This document shows positions 16,668 through 24,586 of a stretch of 64,000 bases of DNA, piece after piece. The notes beneath the pieces were generated by a model. That model saw only the letters and a program-made list of their open reading frames with translations, was not told the origin of the DNA and did not search any database. The position numbers and the translations under genes were made by a program. The stretch is from the NCBI GenBank assembly GCA_963717445.1, contig OY970334.1:1302001-1366000 (forward strand). Reading direction: 5' to 3'. This DNA comes from JAGVPT01 sp963717445 (GTDB taxonomy: Bacteria > Bacteroidota > Ignavibacteria > UBA10030 > UBA8401). Numbering within the stretch: the stretch's first letter is position 1; each line of letters starts with the position of its first letter.

Positions 16668-16913
16668 CTAAATTTTTCTGTGCCCTTCATCCACAGGAAA
16701 TTTACGATGGATCTCAACAAGGTTCCCGAATGCGTCAAATATTTCCTGATAGAACGCTGTCGCGTTCTCGTCTGCATCAACCTCTTTAACATATCGGGCG
16801 GAGCCGATAACTTTTCCCTTCACCGTGTATGAATACCGTCGTCCCCCGTGGTCAAGTTCTTCCCATGTCCCAAACTTAAGTTCATTCTGTCGCTGCTTAT
16901 TAGCATCTCTCAT
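16668..16913 (-). CDS. Small basic hypothetical protein, first gene of a two-gene cassette
   Basis: An 81-residue protein with a probable beta-rich core (ELKFGTWEELDHGGRRYSYT, SARYVKEVDADENATAFYQE, GNLVEIHRKFPVDEGHRKI). The conserved-looking GRRY, RYVKEVD and VDEGHRK elements suggest a small nuclease- or toxin-like fold, but this is a guess. It pairs with the downstream 86-residue acidic protein. A TumE/DUF6516-like toxin is one possibility that needs a profile search. Confidence 0.55.
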   Translation of the reverse strand: MRDANKQRQNELKFGTWEELDHGGRRYSYTVKGKVIGSARYVKEVDADENATAFYQEIFDAFGNLVEIHRKFPVDEGHRKI

Positions 16914-17048
16914 TTAAATGCAGTGAAATTCGAAGAGATAACAATGAAAAAGTAATACAACGTTTAGTGAGAGTCAATAAAAGTCGGGGTCGTCATTTCC
17001 CGGAAGAACGAAATAAAAGAGAATGTTATCTGAGCACAATTTCCACAA

Positions 17049-18830
17049 TCAGCGCAATCGCTGACTCACTTCCTGCTCCTTGTACTGCAGTTGGTACAGC
17101 TTGTAGTAAATCCCGCCGAGTGCAAGAAGTTCTTGATGTGTGCCGGACTCCCGGATTTCTCCTTTGTGCATCACGATAATCTTGTCTGCACTTTGAATCG
17201 TCGAAAGCCGATGCGCGATAACGATTGAACTTCTCCCCGCCAACAATTTTTTGATTGCAGATTGGATCAGCAATTCTGTTTCTGTATCGACGCTGGAAGT
17301 CGCTTCGTCAAGCACCAGAATTTTCGGATTGTAAGCGAGAGCGCGTGCAAACGAGAGGAGCTGCTTTTGACCGACGGAAAGCGTCGAACCCCGCTCTTTG
17401 ACTCCTTCATCGTACTGCCGCGGCATCGCTTCGATGAACTGGTCGACCCCGACAAATTGCGCGGCCGCTTTCACGCGTTCGAACGGGATCGTGTCATTCC
17501 CTAAGCTGATATTCCCTTTGATATCGCCGGAGAAGAGGAAAACATCCTGCAGCACCACAGCGATGTGTGTTCGTAAATCCCCGATATCGACATTTTTGAT
17601 ATTAACGTCATCGACAAGAATTTCCCCTTTCTGGATATCGTAGAATCGAGAGAGCAGACTGATGATCGTCGTCTTCCCGGCCCCCGTGTGCCCAACGAAT
17701 GCTATTGTTTCGCCGGGCTGAATAGTGAACGAAACATTTTTCAGCACCCAGTTCTCGTCACTGTATGCAAACCAGACGTTGCGAAATTCGACCTTCCCTT
17801 TCATGGTCGGTAAAGGGACCGGTGATTCCGGATCAGGAAGGATGCTCTTATCATCCAGCAATTTGAAAATTCGCTCGGAGGACGCCATTGCAGTTTGCAT
17901 GATATTATATTTTTCCGACAGGTCGCGGATCGGGCGCCAAAACATTTCGTTGAATTGGAGAAATGCCATGATCGTTCCGATCGTGACTTTCCCTTCCAGG
18001 GATTTGCCGCCGGCGTACCAAATAATTAAACCTACTGCAATGGCGCCGATAATATCCACGGCGGGATAAAATACCGCATAGTAGAAGATCGACCGTATGT
18101 TGGCATCCCGGTGGGCAGCGTTCAACCTGTCGAACTGGTCATATGCTTTCTTTTCCCGGTTAAAGATCTGGTCGACGATCATCCCCGTGATATGTTCCTG
18201 CATGAAGGTGTTGATTTTCGCGATTTGAATCCGGACATCACGGTATGCCTCGCGCGCTTTTTTCCGGAAAAGGAACGTGCCGTAGAATAAGAACGGAAGG
18301 ACACTGAGCGACACGAACGCAAGCTGCCAGTTCATCGAAAACATAAACCACAGGATTCCGACGATCATAAAAACATCGCTGAACACCATCACGATGCCCG
18401 ATGAAAACATATCGTTCAGCACTTCAACATCGCTCGTCACGCGCGTGATAAGCCGTCCGATGGGATTCCTGTCGTAGAACTTCAGCGAAAGGTTTTGCAG
18501 ATGCCTGAAGATCTCCATCCGCAAATCGAAAATTGTCCGTTGCCCGATCCATTGTGTGAGGTACGAATTGAAATACTGCACCACGCCCCGCGCGGTCAAG
18601 ACGGACAAAAACAACAGCGCGGTGTTCAGCAAGCCATGCCCGTCGTGATTTTTGATGTTGACATCGACTGCGATCTTCGTGAAATACGGCCGCACGGCTT
18701 CCAGCGCCGAGACCACGATGCTCAACGCGATACCGAGGACGACGTACCATTTGTACGGCCGCAGATAATGGAGCAGCCGCTTCATCAGCTTGCCGTCGTA
18801 GGCTTTACCGAGAATTTCTTCTTCGTGCAT
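17049..18830 (-). CDS. ABC exporter half-transporter (permease-ATPase), catalytic half of a likely heterodimer
   Basis: This 593-residue type IV half-exporter has six membrane helices in residues 25-310 (VVLGIALSIVVSALEAV, LLFLSVLTARGVVQYF, IVMVFSDVFMIVGILWFMF and others) followed by a nucleotide-binding domain. Walker A is GHTGAGKTT and Walker B ILVLDEATSS with the catalytic Glu; the H-loop is IVIAHRLST. The signature reads LSVGQ instead of LSGGQ. The partner at 19275-21035 has the reverse: good signature, but Asp in place of the Walker B Glu. That combination is typical of heterodimeric exporters with one degenerate ATP site, as in TM287/288 or BmrCD. The substrate is unknown: lipid, drug or peptide. 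Confidence 0.9.
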   Translation of the reverse strand: MHEEEILGKAYDGKLMKRLLHYLRPYKWYVVLGIALSIVVSALEAVRPYFTKIAVDVNIKNHDGHGLLNTALLFLSVLTARGVVQYFNSYLTQWIGQRTIFDLRMEIFRHLQNLSLKFYDRNPIGRLITRVTSDVEVLNDMFSSGIVMVFSDVFMIVGILWFMFSMNWQLAFVSLSVLPFLFYGTFLFRKKAREAYRDVRIQIAKINTFMQEHITGMIVDQIFNREKKAYDQFDRLNAAHRDANIRSIFYYAVFYPAVDIIGAIAVGLIIWYAGGKSLEGKVTIGTIMAFLQFNEMFWRPIRDLSEKYNIMQTAMASSERIFKLLDDKSILPDPESPVPLPTMKGKVEFRNVWFAYSDENWVLKNVSFTIQPGETIAFVGHTGAGKTTIISLLSRFYDIQKGEILVDDVNIKNVDIGDLRTHIAVVLQDVFLFSGDIKGNISLGNDTIPFERVKAAAQFVGVDQFIEAMPRQYDEGVKERGSTLSVGQKQLLSFARALAYNPKILVLDEATSSVDTETELLIQSAIKKLLAGRSSIVIAHRLSTIQSADKIIVMHKGEIRESGTHQELLALGGIYYKLYQLQYKEQEVSQRLR

Positions 18831-18837
18831 GCGTCAA

Positions 18838-19267
18838 TGAAAAGTTAAAAGTGTAAAATGAAAAGTTTAAACCTTTTTCGTACGAGATGTTCGTACAATC
18901 GCTCCAAGAATTTTCTTTATTTCCTCCGCTTCATTAATGACTGAAGAGAAGCGTGATGCTTTTACGATCTCCAAATCCCTCATAAGACGCAGCCAGTAAT
19001 GAGATTCTCTTGCCTCTCGTAAAGCTATGCTCATCCTGTGAGTAAACTCCGGTTTTGAATATGCACCAATTGCTTCTTCAACATTTGCCCCAATTGATGT
19101 CACTGATCTCAGGAGTTGATTGGAAATAATCCTTACATCGGGTTTTGTGGGAAGCTGTCGTGCCATTTTGAGAATCCTGAGCGCAAATCGATAACTTCTA
19201 TCGAGAATCTTAATATCCTTTTCCTTCATACCGTCCCCCTTTTCACTTTACACTTTTAACTTTTCAC
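18838..19267. repeat. Inverted repeat pair enclosing a four-helix-bundle gene
   Basis: The arm at 18838-18865 (TGAAAAGTTAAAAGTGT followed by AAAATGAAAAG) has an almost exact reverse complement at 19239-19267. They enclose only the S23-type gene. The same words form an empty hairpin in the hisB-hisH gap (28185-28263). Confidence 0.7.
18867..19229 (-). CDS. S23-type four-helix-bundle protein
   Basis: This 120-residue all-helical protein belongs to the family found inside 23S rRNA intervening sequences and related to Avd of diversity-generating retroelements. Diagnostic segments are SYRFALRILKMARQLP, IISNQLLRSVTSIGANVEEA and FTHRMSIALREARESHYWL. It is encoded in the gap between the two ABC half-transporter genes and bracketed by inverted repeats, with GGGGGAC just before its ATG. 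A second family member at 21088-21407 has a similar leader (GGGGGGACTATG). Its cellular role is unknown; a nucleic-acid-binding partner of the surrounding hairpin is plausible but unproven. Confidence 0.85.
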   Translation of the reverse strand: MKEKDIKILDRSYRFALRILKMARQLPTKPDVRIISNQLLRSVTSIGANVEEAIGAYSKPEFTHRMSIALREARESHYWLRLMRDLEIVKASRFSSVINEAEEIKKILGAIVRTSRTKKV

Positions 19268-19274
19268 TCACCCC

Positions 19275-21035
19275 TTATAGCTGTTCCAATTCTTTCTCCA
19301 GCAGCTGCTTGTAATGCAAATTCGCATAGATGCCGCCGAGGTCGACAAGTTCGTCATGATTCCCGCGTTCAACAATTTGTCCTTTGTCCATTACGATAAT
19401 CATATCGGCATCCTTGACTGTGGAAATGCGATGACTGATAATGATACTTGTCCGGTCTTCCATCACCCGGCGCAGGCGTTTGAGAATGGCTTCTTCCGTG
19501 TACGTGTCCACCGATGAAAGTGCATCATCAAGGATCAGAATCTTCGGCTCCCGCAGCACCGCCCGTGCGATGCTTGTGCGCTGTTTCTGCCCTCCCGATA
19601 ATGTGATTCCGCGCTCTCCAAGCGCTGTCTCAAATTGCTGGGGAAAGTCGTTGACATCTTTTGCGATCTGCGAGATTTCCGCCGCCTCGCGGATTTGTTC
19701 GTGAGAAATTCCGTCCGCCCCGTAACTGATATTTTCCGAAATCGATTCGGAGAACAAAAACGTTTCCTGAGGCACATAGCCGACATGGGAGCGCAAAACT
19801 TCCAGCGGAATTTTCTTGATATTTATTCCGTCGATCAGCAGCTCCCCCTCCGTCACATCATACAACCGGGGCAACAAGTTGACAAACGTGCTTTTTCCGG
19901 AGCCGGTATAACCGACAACGGCAAGCGTTGTTCCTTTGGGAATCTTTAGGTTGATGTCCCTCAGCGTCGGTTTTGCGGCCCCCTTATGAGTGAACGAAAC
20001 ATTTTTGAATTCGACTTCCCCTTCGATGTGTTTAATTAAGATATCCGTTTCTTCCGAATCCCGGATATCCGGCACCGTGTCGAAAATTTTCGCAAGCCGT
20101 TCCATCGACGCAGCCCCTTGCTGGATGATGTTCGTGACCCAGCCGAAAGCGATCATCGGCCAAATCAGCATCGAGAGATAGGTGAAGAACGCCGTCAACA
20201 ATCCGATAGAAATTTTCCCTGCAATAACTTGCAGGCCGCCATAATAAATCGTAATGACAAGCGAGATGCCGACAAGCATGTACATCATCGGCCACATAAT
20301 GGATTGCGCCTTGGCGAGCACCAGATTTTTTTTCAAGTACACCCAGCTTAATTTTTCGAACAGTCCGATCTCGTACTCTTCGCGAACGTATGCTTTGACC
20401 ACCCGGATGCCCGAAAGATTTTCCTGAGCGCGCGTTGTGAGAAGGGAATATTGTTCCTGCCGCTCGTTGAACTTTGCATGAATAATCTTTCCAAGCTTAT
20501 AGACGGCATACGAGATAAATGGAAGCGGGACCAACGCGATCAGCGTCAGCGACCAATCTTTCACAAACATGAGCGTCAACGCCATAGAAAAGGTCATAAA
20601 CGTATCGGATGGATACATGATCCCGGGACCGAGCACGTTGCGCACGGCGGAGATGTCGTTCGTTGCATGTGCCATCAAATCGCCGGTCGGGGTATTCTGA
20701 AAGTAGCTGAGCGGAAGCTTTTGTATGTGCGCAAGAAAATCGTTGCGCAGGTCGTACTCAATCTTTCGGGACACAACAATGATTGTCTGCCGCGTGAGAA
20801 ACGTCATGAAACCGGCAACGATCGCAAAACCGACGATCAATCCGGCGTCCCGTATCAGTTTGGAATAATGGAGGACACCCGATTCAACCCCATGTTTAAT
20901 CGTATCAACAGCATTCCCGATAAACAGAGGCATTGCAACGACAAACAAGTTGCTGATAATAACGGTGCAAATGCCCCATAGCAGGGTGCGTTTGTACTTG
21001 AAGAGATATGGACGAAGACGAAGGAGAGACTTCAT
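19275..21035 (-). CDS. ABC exporter half-transporter (permease-ATPase), degenerate-site half
   Basis: This 586-residue half-exporter has six membrane helices in the first 310 residues (LLWGICTVIISNLFVVAMPLF near the N-terminus) and an ATPase domain. Walker A is GYTGSGKST, the signature LSGGQKQR and the H-loop IIISHRIST. Walker B ends ILILDDALSS, Asp replacing the catalytic Glu. With the LSVGQ signature in the 17049-18830 product this predicts one degenerate and one competent ATP site in an obligate heterodimer. The two genes are transcribed in the same direction, and the spacer between them is occupied by the S23 element. Confidence 0.9.
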   Translation of the reverse strand: MKSLLRLRPYLFKYKRTLLWGICTVIISNLFVVAMPLFIGNAVDTIKHGVESGVLHYSKLIRDAGLIVGFAIVAGFMTFLTRQTIIVVSRKIEYDLRNDFLAHIQKLPLSYFQNTPTGDLMAHATNDISAVRNVLGPGIMYPSDTFMTFSMALTLMFVKDWSLTLIALVPLPFISYAVYKLGKIIHAKFNERQEQYSLLTTRAQENLSGIRVVKAYVREEYEIGLFEKLSWVYLKKNLVLAKAQSIMWPMMYMLVGISLVITIYYGGLQVIAGKISIGLLTAFFTYLSMLIWPMIAFGWVTNIIQQGAASMERLAKIFDTVPDIRDSEETDILIKHIEGEVEFKNVSFTHKGAAKPTLRDINLKIPKGTTLAVVGYTGSGKSTFVNLLPRLYDVTEGELLIDGINIKKIPLEVLRSHVGYVPQETFLFSESISENISYGADGISHEQIREAAEISQIAKDVNDFPQQFETALGERGITLSGGQKQRTSIARAVLREPKILILDDALSSVDTYTEEAILKRLRRVMEDRTSIIISHRISTVKDADMIIVMDKGQIVERGNHDELVDLGGIYANLHYKQLLEKELEQL

Positions 21036-21046
21036 AATGGCCCTTG

Positions 21047-21444
21047 GCTATTTGCTATTAGCCGTTTGTTTCAACCTGCTGATTAGGCTATTGATCATTT
21101 TCTGTTCCATATCCAAAAAGATTTTCAATTTGGCCACTTGAAGCCAAACGAAGCTTTTGAACGATCATTAGTTGAGTTTCAAGCTCAAACGCCGATCCTA
21201 ACGCAATCTCCAAAAATCGCCTATATTCTATCTCGCTCGGCCTGCTACTTCCCTCTGCAATGTTAAAGGGATGGAAACAGCTGCTCGGCATATTTGACTC
21301 TTTAATCCGTACTTTTCTTCGTTCGGTAACTGTTCCGACAACTTGTAAACATCAATGACGAGTTTTATTCCTTGCTGCCAAATGTTAAGTGCCCTGAAAT
21401 TTCTCATAGTCCCCCCTAAAGACAAAGAGCAAATAGCTAACAGC
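21047..21444. repeat. Inverted repeat pair enclosing the second four-helix-bundle gene
   Basis: GGCTATTTGCTATTAGCC at 21047-21064 and GAGCAAATAGCTAACAGC at 21427-21444 (its approximate reverse complement) bracket the frameshifted S23 gene. The arm sequence differs from that of the first S23 element, but the plan is the same. Similar GGCTATTGG/TAGCC words appear in the nuoD-nuoE gap. Confidence 0.6.
21088..21407 (-). pseudogene. S23-type four-helix-bundle protein, frameshifted
   Basis: The N-terminal part (MRNFRALNIWQQGIKLVIDV ... CRAAVSIP) and C-terminal part (NIAEGSSRPSEIEYRRFLEI ... ELETQLMIVQKL) lie in adjacent frames and join near 21258. One base is missing in CCTTTAACATT relative to the family pattern VSIPSNIAEG. 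Joined, they give a normal length of about 106 residues. ATG at 21407 follows GGGGGGAC. This is either a decayed gene or an assembly indel. Confidence 0.75.
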
Positions 21445-21451
21445 TTATCCC

Positions 21452-22717
21452 CTATTCAACGACCGCAAACTTCGTGTACGGCTGCAACACTTTAGGGAGA
21501 ATCACTTTCCCTTCCGGCGTTTGATACTGTTCAAGCAGCGCTGCAACGACTCGAGGGAGCGCAAGAGCAGATCCATTCAACGTGTGCACGAATTCTTGTT
21601 TTCCCGTTTCGGTTGATTTGTATTTAATGTTCATACGCCTGGCTTGAAAGGCTTCAAAGTTGCTGCATGACGAAACCTCAAGCCACTTTTGTTGTCCCGG
21701 AGCCCACACCTCAAGGTCGTACTTTTTTGTTTGGGTGAAACCCATGTCGGCAGTACACATCAACAGCGTGCGGTACGGTAGCCCGAGCAACTGTAACATG
21801 TGCTCAGCGTCCTGACGGAGCATTTCCAGCTCGTCGTACGATTTTGACGGCAAGACAAATTTCACCAATTCGACTTTATCAAATTGGTGGAGACGATTCA
21901 AACCGCGTACATCCTTGCCGTATGAACCGGCTTCCCGGCGAAAACAGGGGGTATATGCCGCATACTGAACGGGCAAGTGCTTCTCTTCAAACAATTCTTT
22001 TCGATGAAAGTTCGTTACCGGGACCTCGGCAGTAGGAATCAAATAGAAGCCGTCGCGCTCCGCAGCGTACATTAAGTCCTCTTTGTCCGGAATTTGCCCG
22101 GTTCCACGCGCACTTTCTTCGTTCACCATAAGAGGGGCGCCAATTTCTTTATAGCCCCGTTCGATAGCCCGGTCAAGGAAAAAATTGATGAGCGCCCGCT
22201 CAAGAGAAGCCCCCTTGCCGGCATAAAACGGAAATCCGGCTCCGGCGACTTTCGCCCCACGTGCGAAGTCGATAATGCCAAGCTTTTCAGCTAGCTCCCA
22301 GTGGGGTTTCAATTCAAAATCAGCGGAGAGCCTTTCACCCCAAGAAAAAACCTCTTTGTTGTCCTGCGGCGACGCTCCAACCGGGACTGAAGAGTGGGGG
22401 ATGTTCGGCACAGTCAGGAGCAGAGCATCAAGCCGTTCTTGGACTACCTTTAATTCTTCATCGATCGCTTGAATCCGGTCTTTCACTTCATTCATTTCAG
22501 CAATTGCAGCGGCAGCATCGTGCTGCGCTTTTTTCATCTGTCCTATTTTTGCAGAGACGTCGTTGCGTTTCGCTTTGAGTTTTTCACCTTCCTGGATAAA
22601 CTCCCGGCGCTGTTCGTCGAGTGAAATAATTTCGTCGACGTTATCGACTTCATGCTTCGCTTTGATCCCTTCTTTCACGCGATCGGTATGTTCACGAATA
22701 AATTTTAGGTCTAGCAT
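21452..22717 (-). CDS. serS: Seryl-tRNA synthetase
   Basis: This 421-residue class II synthetase charges tRNA-Ser. The N-terminal antiparallel coiled coil (about 30-105) contacts the long variable arm of tRNA-Ser. The catalytic core has motif 2 (CFRREAGSYGKDVRGLNRLHQ) and motif 3 (LNGSALALPRVVAALLEQYQ). VQYAAYTPCFRREAG and EVSSCSNFEAFQARR are typical. The length is standard. The gene lies downstream of a lipoprotein gene on the same strand and after a TTTTAGG-rich spacer. Confidence 0.97.
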   Translation of the reverse strand: MLDLKFIREHTDRVKEGIKAKHEVDNVDEIISLDEQRREFIQEGEKLKAKRNDVSAKIGQMKKAQHDAAAAIAEMNEVKDRIQAIDEELKVVQERLDALLLTVPNIPHSSVPVGASPQDNKEVFSWGERLSADFELKPHWELAEKLGIIDFARGAKVAGAGFPFYAGKGASLERALINFFLDRAIERGYKEIGAPLMVNEESARGTGQIPDKEDLMYAAERDGFYLIPTAEVPVTNFHRKELFEEKHLPVQYAAYTPCFRREAGSYGKDVRGLNRLHQFDKVELVKFVLPSKSYDELEMLRQDAEHMLQLLGLPYRTLLMCTADMGFTQTKKYDLEVWAPGQQKWLEVSSCSNFEAFQARRMNIKYKSTETGKQEFVHTLNGSALALPRVVAALLEQYQTPEGKVILPKVLQPYTKFAVVE

Positions 22718-22744
22718 TGTGCTTGGTTGGTAGTGCTGCGTGTT

Positions 22745-22806
22745 AGGTATTAGGTTTTAGGTTTTAGGTTTTAAGTTCTAAGTTTTACGTTTTAGGTCTT
22801 AGGTTT
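22745..22806. repeat. Telomere-like TTTTAGG low-complexity tract
   Basis: Degenerate repeats of TTAGGTTTTAGG/TTTTAAGTTC/TTTTACG units lie in the spacer before serS. No complementary arm is nearby, unlike most other spacers here. The rest of 22718-22851 shows no feature. Confidence 0.6.
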
Positions 22807-22851
22807 TACACTCTCCTTACCACATACTGTTTACCGTTCACTGATGACTGA

Positions 22852-23673
22852 CTACTGCGTCACCTGCATCGTGACTAGAAGCGCGTCGCCGGAGCTGCCG
22901 AATTTGACTTTTTCGACTGAAAGAGGCTCGATTTTCCGATCTTTCATTGCATACACTTGTTGCTCAAATTTCTGCGCTGCTTCCGACAACGAATTTGCGA
23001 CCGTAAAATGTTCCTGCATTTTTGCCGCAGCTTTCCCCAACGTCGACTCATAAAAATTTCCACAGACAATGAATGGAACGTCAGTATACGATTGAGCAAT
23101 TGCAAATATTTCCTTTGCCTCGTTTACCCGAACGGACGAGGATTCGTCGTCCAATTCGGTCGATGAAACACCGACCTCTCTCAAGCCGACATCAACCATT
23201 CCGAACGTAAGCGATCGGCGAACTTTCCCTTCTTCAACCGGCAGAGGCTGGACAACGGTTTGGTTCACCGGGTACGTGCTGAAAAGTGCATTGCCCGAAT
23301 CGAACCCTTCGAAATATCTTGCCTTTCCAAAAAAATTGTACATTTCTGTTTGCTTCGCAAGTTCCTGAACGGCATCGAAATCCGATTGTCCCTCCTGCGG
23401 CCTCTCAATTTGCTGAACGGCAACAATCTCCGCCTGCGTAGATTTTATAAGCTTGGCGAGTCTTCGAACGTCGCTCTTCCCCTTCATTGTATGACGAACA
23501 TTTACCGATAAAATTTTGAACGTTGACGTAAGGGGCTTCTTCGCCGCAGTTGCGGGAGCGACCGCCGCTTCTTTCGTGGGTGAGCATGAGCTTACAGCAA
23601 GCGCAAGAATGAGAAACACTGCAATCGTGGATTTGGGCACGGCGTAGCGAGGCAAAAGAGACACTATGCTCAT
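22852..23673 (-). CDS. Lipoprotein with degenerate endonuclease/exonuclease/phosphatase (EEP) domain
   Basis: A 273-residue exported protein: signal segment at 15-30 ending at the lipobox VSSC, so probably lipidated. The body follows the EEP fold order, but the catalytic residues look replaced. ILSVNVRH keeps the Asn, IVAVQQIER has Gln where EEP enzymes have Glu (LQEV), VCGNFYES stands for the GDFN motif and SGDALLV for SDHxPV. It is therefore more likely a binding or structural protein than a nuclease. It begins 1 nt after the stop of the RmlD-like gene, so it belongs to the pfkB-rmlD-like operon. Alternatively it is an unrelated lipoprotein. Confidence 0.6.
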   Translation of the reverse strand: MSIVSLLPRYAVPKSTIAVFLILALAVSSCSPTKEAAVAPATAAKKPLTSTFKILSVNVRHTMKGKSDVRRLAKLIKSTQAEIVAVQQIERPQEGQSDFDAVQELAKQTEMYNFFGKARYFEGFDSGNALFSTYPVNQTVVQPLPVEEGKVRRSLTFGMVDVGLREVGVSSTELDDESSSVRVNEAKEIFAIAQSYTDVPFIVCGNFYESTLGKAAAKMQEHFTVANSLSEAAQKFEQQVYAMKDRKIEPLSVEKVKFGSSGDALLVTMQVTQ

Positions 23674-23674
23674 G

Positions 23675-24586
23675 TTAGTTTGGCGTCAAATGTAAAAGTT
23701 CCCGTTTCAGGGATTCCAGTCCCTGGACCAACGTCATCGGATGGAAATCGAGATCCTTCTCTGCTTTCACTGTCATAAGACTTGTCACCATTGGGCGCGG
23801 AGCTGTTTGGTGAAGGTCGCTGGTTTTCGCCTTTTGAATAAGCGACGCATTAAGCCCAAATACTTCAGCAGCTTTTAGAGCAAATACATTCCGGCTGACG
23901 GCATCTGCACCGCCGATATGGTACAGTCCGGAACATCCGCGCTCAATCACTTTGACAACACTGGAGGCCAGGTCGCTCACATGTGTGGGATTGCCGATCT
24001 GATCCTCAACGCAGCGTATTGTTTTTCCCTCCCGCAAATTGTTGATGACCCATAATGCAAAATTATTTTTCACGTTGATACCGGTCCCGTACACGACGAT
24101 CGCGCGGAGGATTGCGGAAGAAATCCCCCCGGCGAGAATGACATTCTCTCCGGCTAATTTTGTTTTGCCGTAATAGTTGATCGGGTTGGCACGGTCCGTC
24201 TCTTTGTACGGCCCGTTCTTTCCGTCGAACACATAGTCCGTCGAAATATGGATGAGAAGGCAATTAATCCGCCGCGCCACTTCAACTAAATTTTCCACAC
24301 CGACAACATTGACCTTCCACGCAAGTTCCCGTTGCGTTTCACACGCATCGACGTTCGTCATCGCAGCGGCGTTAACAATAATATCGGGACGAAAACTCGT
24401 GACGAGGCTTTTGACGTCGCTTTTGTTCGTTATATCGAGCTGGGTGTAATCAAAAAGATGACGGTCGAGCACGAACGCCCGGTGGTGCGACGTGTTCAAC
24501 ACTTCATATTCCGTTTCGTGCCCCAGCATCAGCGCCAATCGCTGGCCGAAGAGTCCGTTGCTGCCGCAAATAAGGACGCGTTTCAT
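23675..24586 (-). CDS. RmlD-like NAD(P)-dependent sugar-nucleotide reductase
   Basis: This 303-residue extended short-chain dehydrogenase has the nucleotide-binding motif ICGSNGLFGQRL, DIIVNAAAMTNVDACE and HISTDYVFDG, with the catalytic Tyr and Lys in NYYGKTKLAGE. This is the RmlD pattern (dTDP-4-dehydrorhamnose reductase), but no other rml genes are present. The start overlaps the end of the PfkB gene by 4 nt, so the two enzymes are coupled. Substrate assignment below the RmlD superfamily level is not safe; MAT2B-like or other sugar reductase roles are possible. Confidence 0.8.
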   Translation of the reverse strand: MKRVLICGSNGLFGQRLALMLGHETEYEVLNTSHHRAFVLDRHLFDYTQLDITNKSDVKSLVTSFRPDIIVNAAAMTNVDACETQRELAWKVNVVGVENLVEVARRINCLLIHISTDYVFDGKNGPYKETDRANPINYYGKTKLAGENVILAGGISSAILRAIVVYGTGINVKNNFALWVINNLREGKTIRCVEDQIGNPTHVSDLASSVVKVIERGCSGLYHIGGADAVSRNVFALKAAEVFGLNASLIQKAKTSDLHQTAPRPMVTSLMTVKAEKDLDFHPMTLVQGLESLKRELLHLTPN

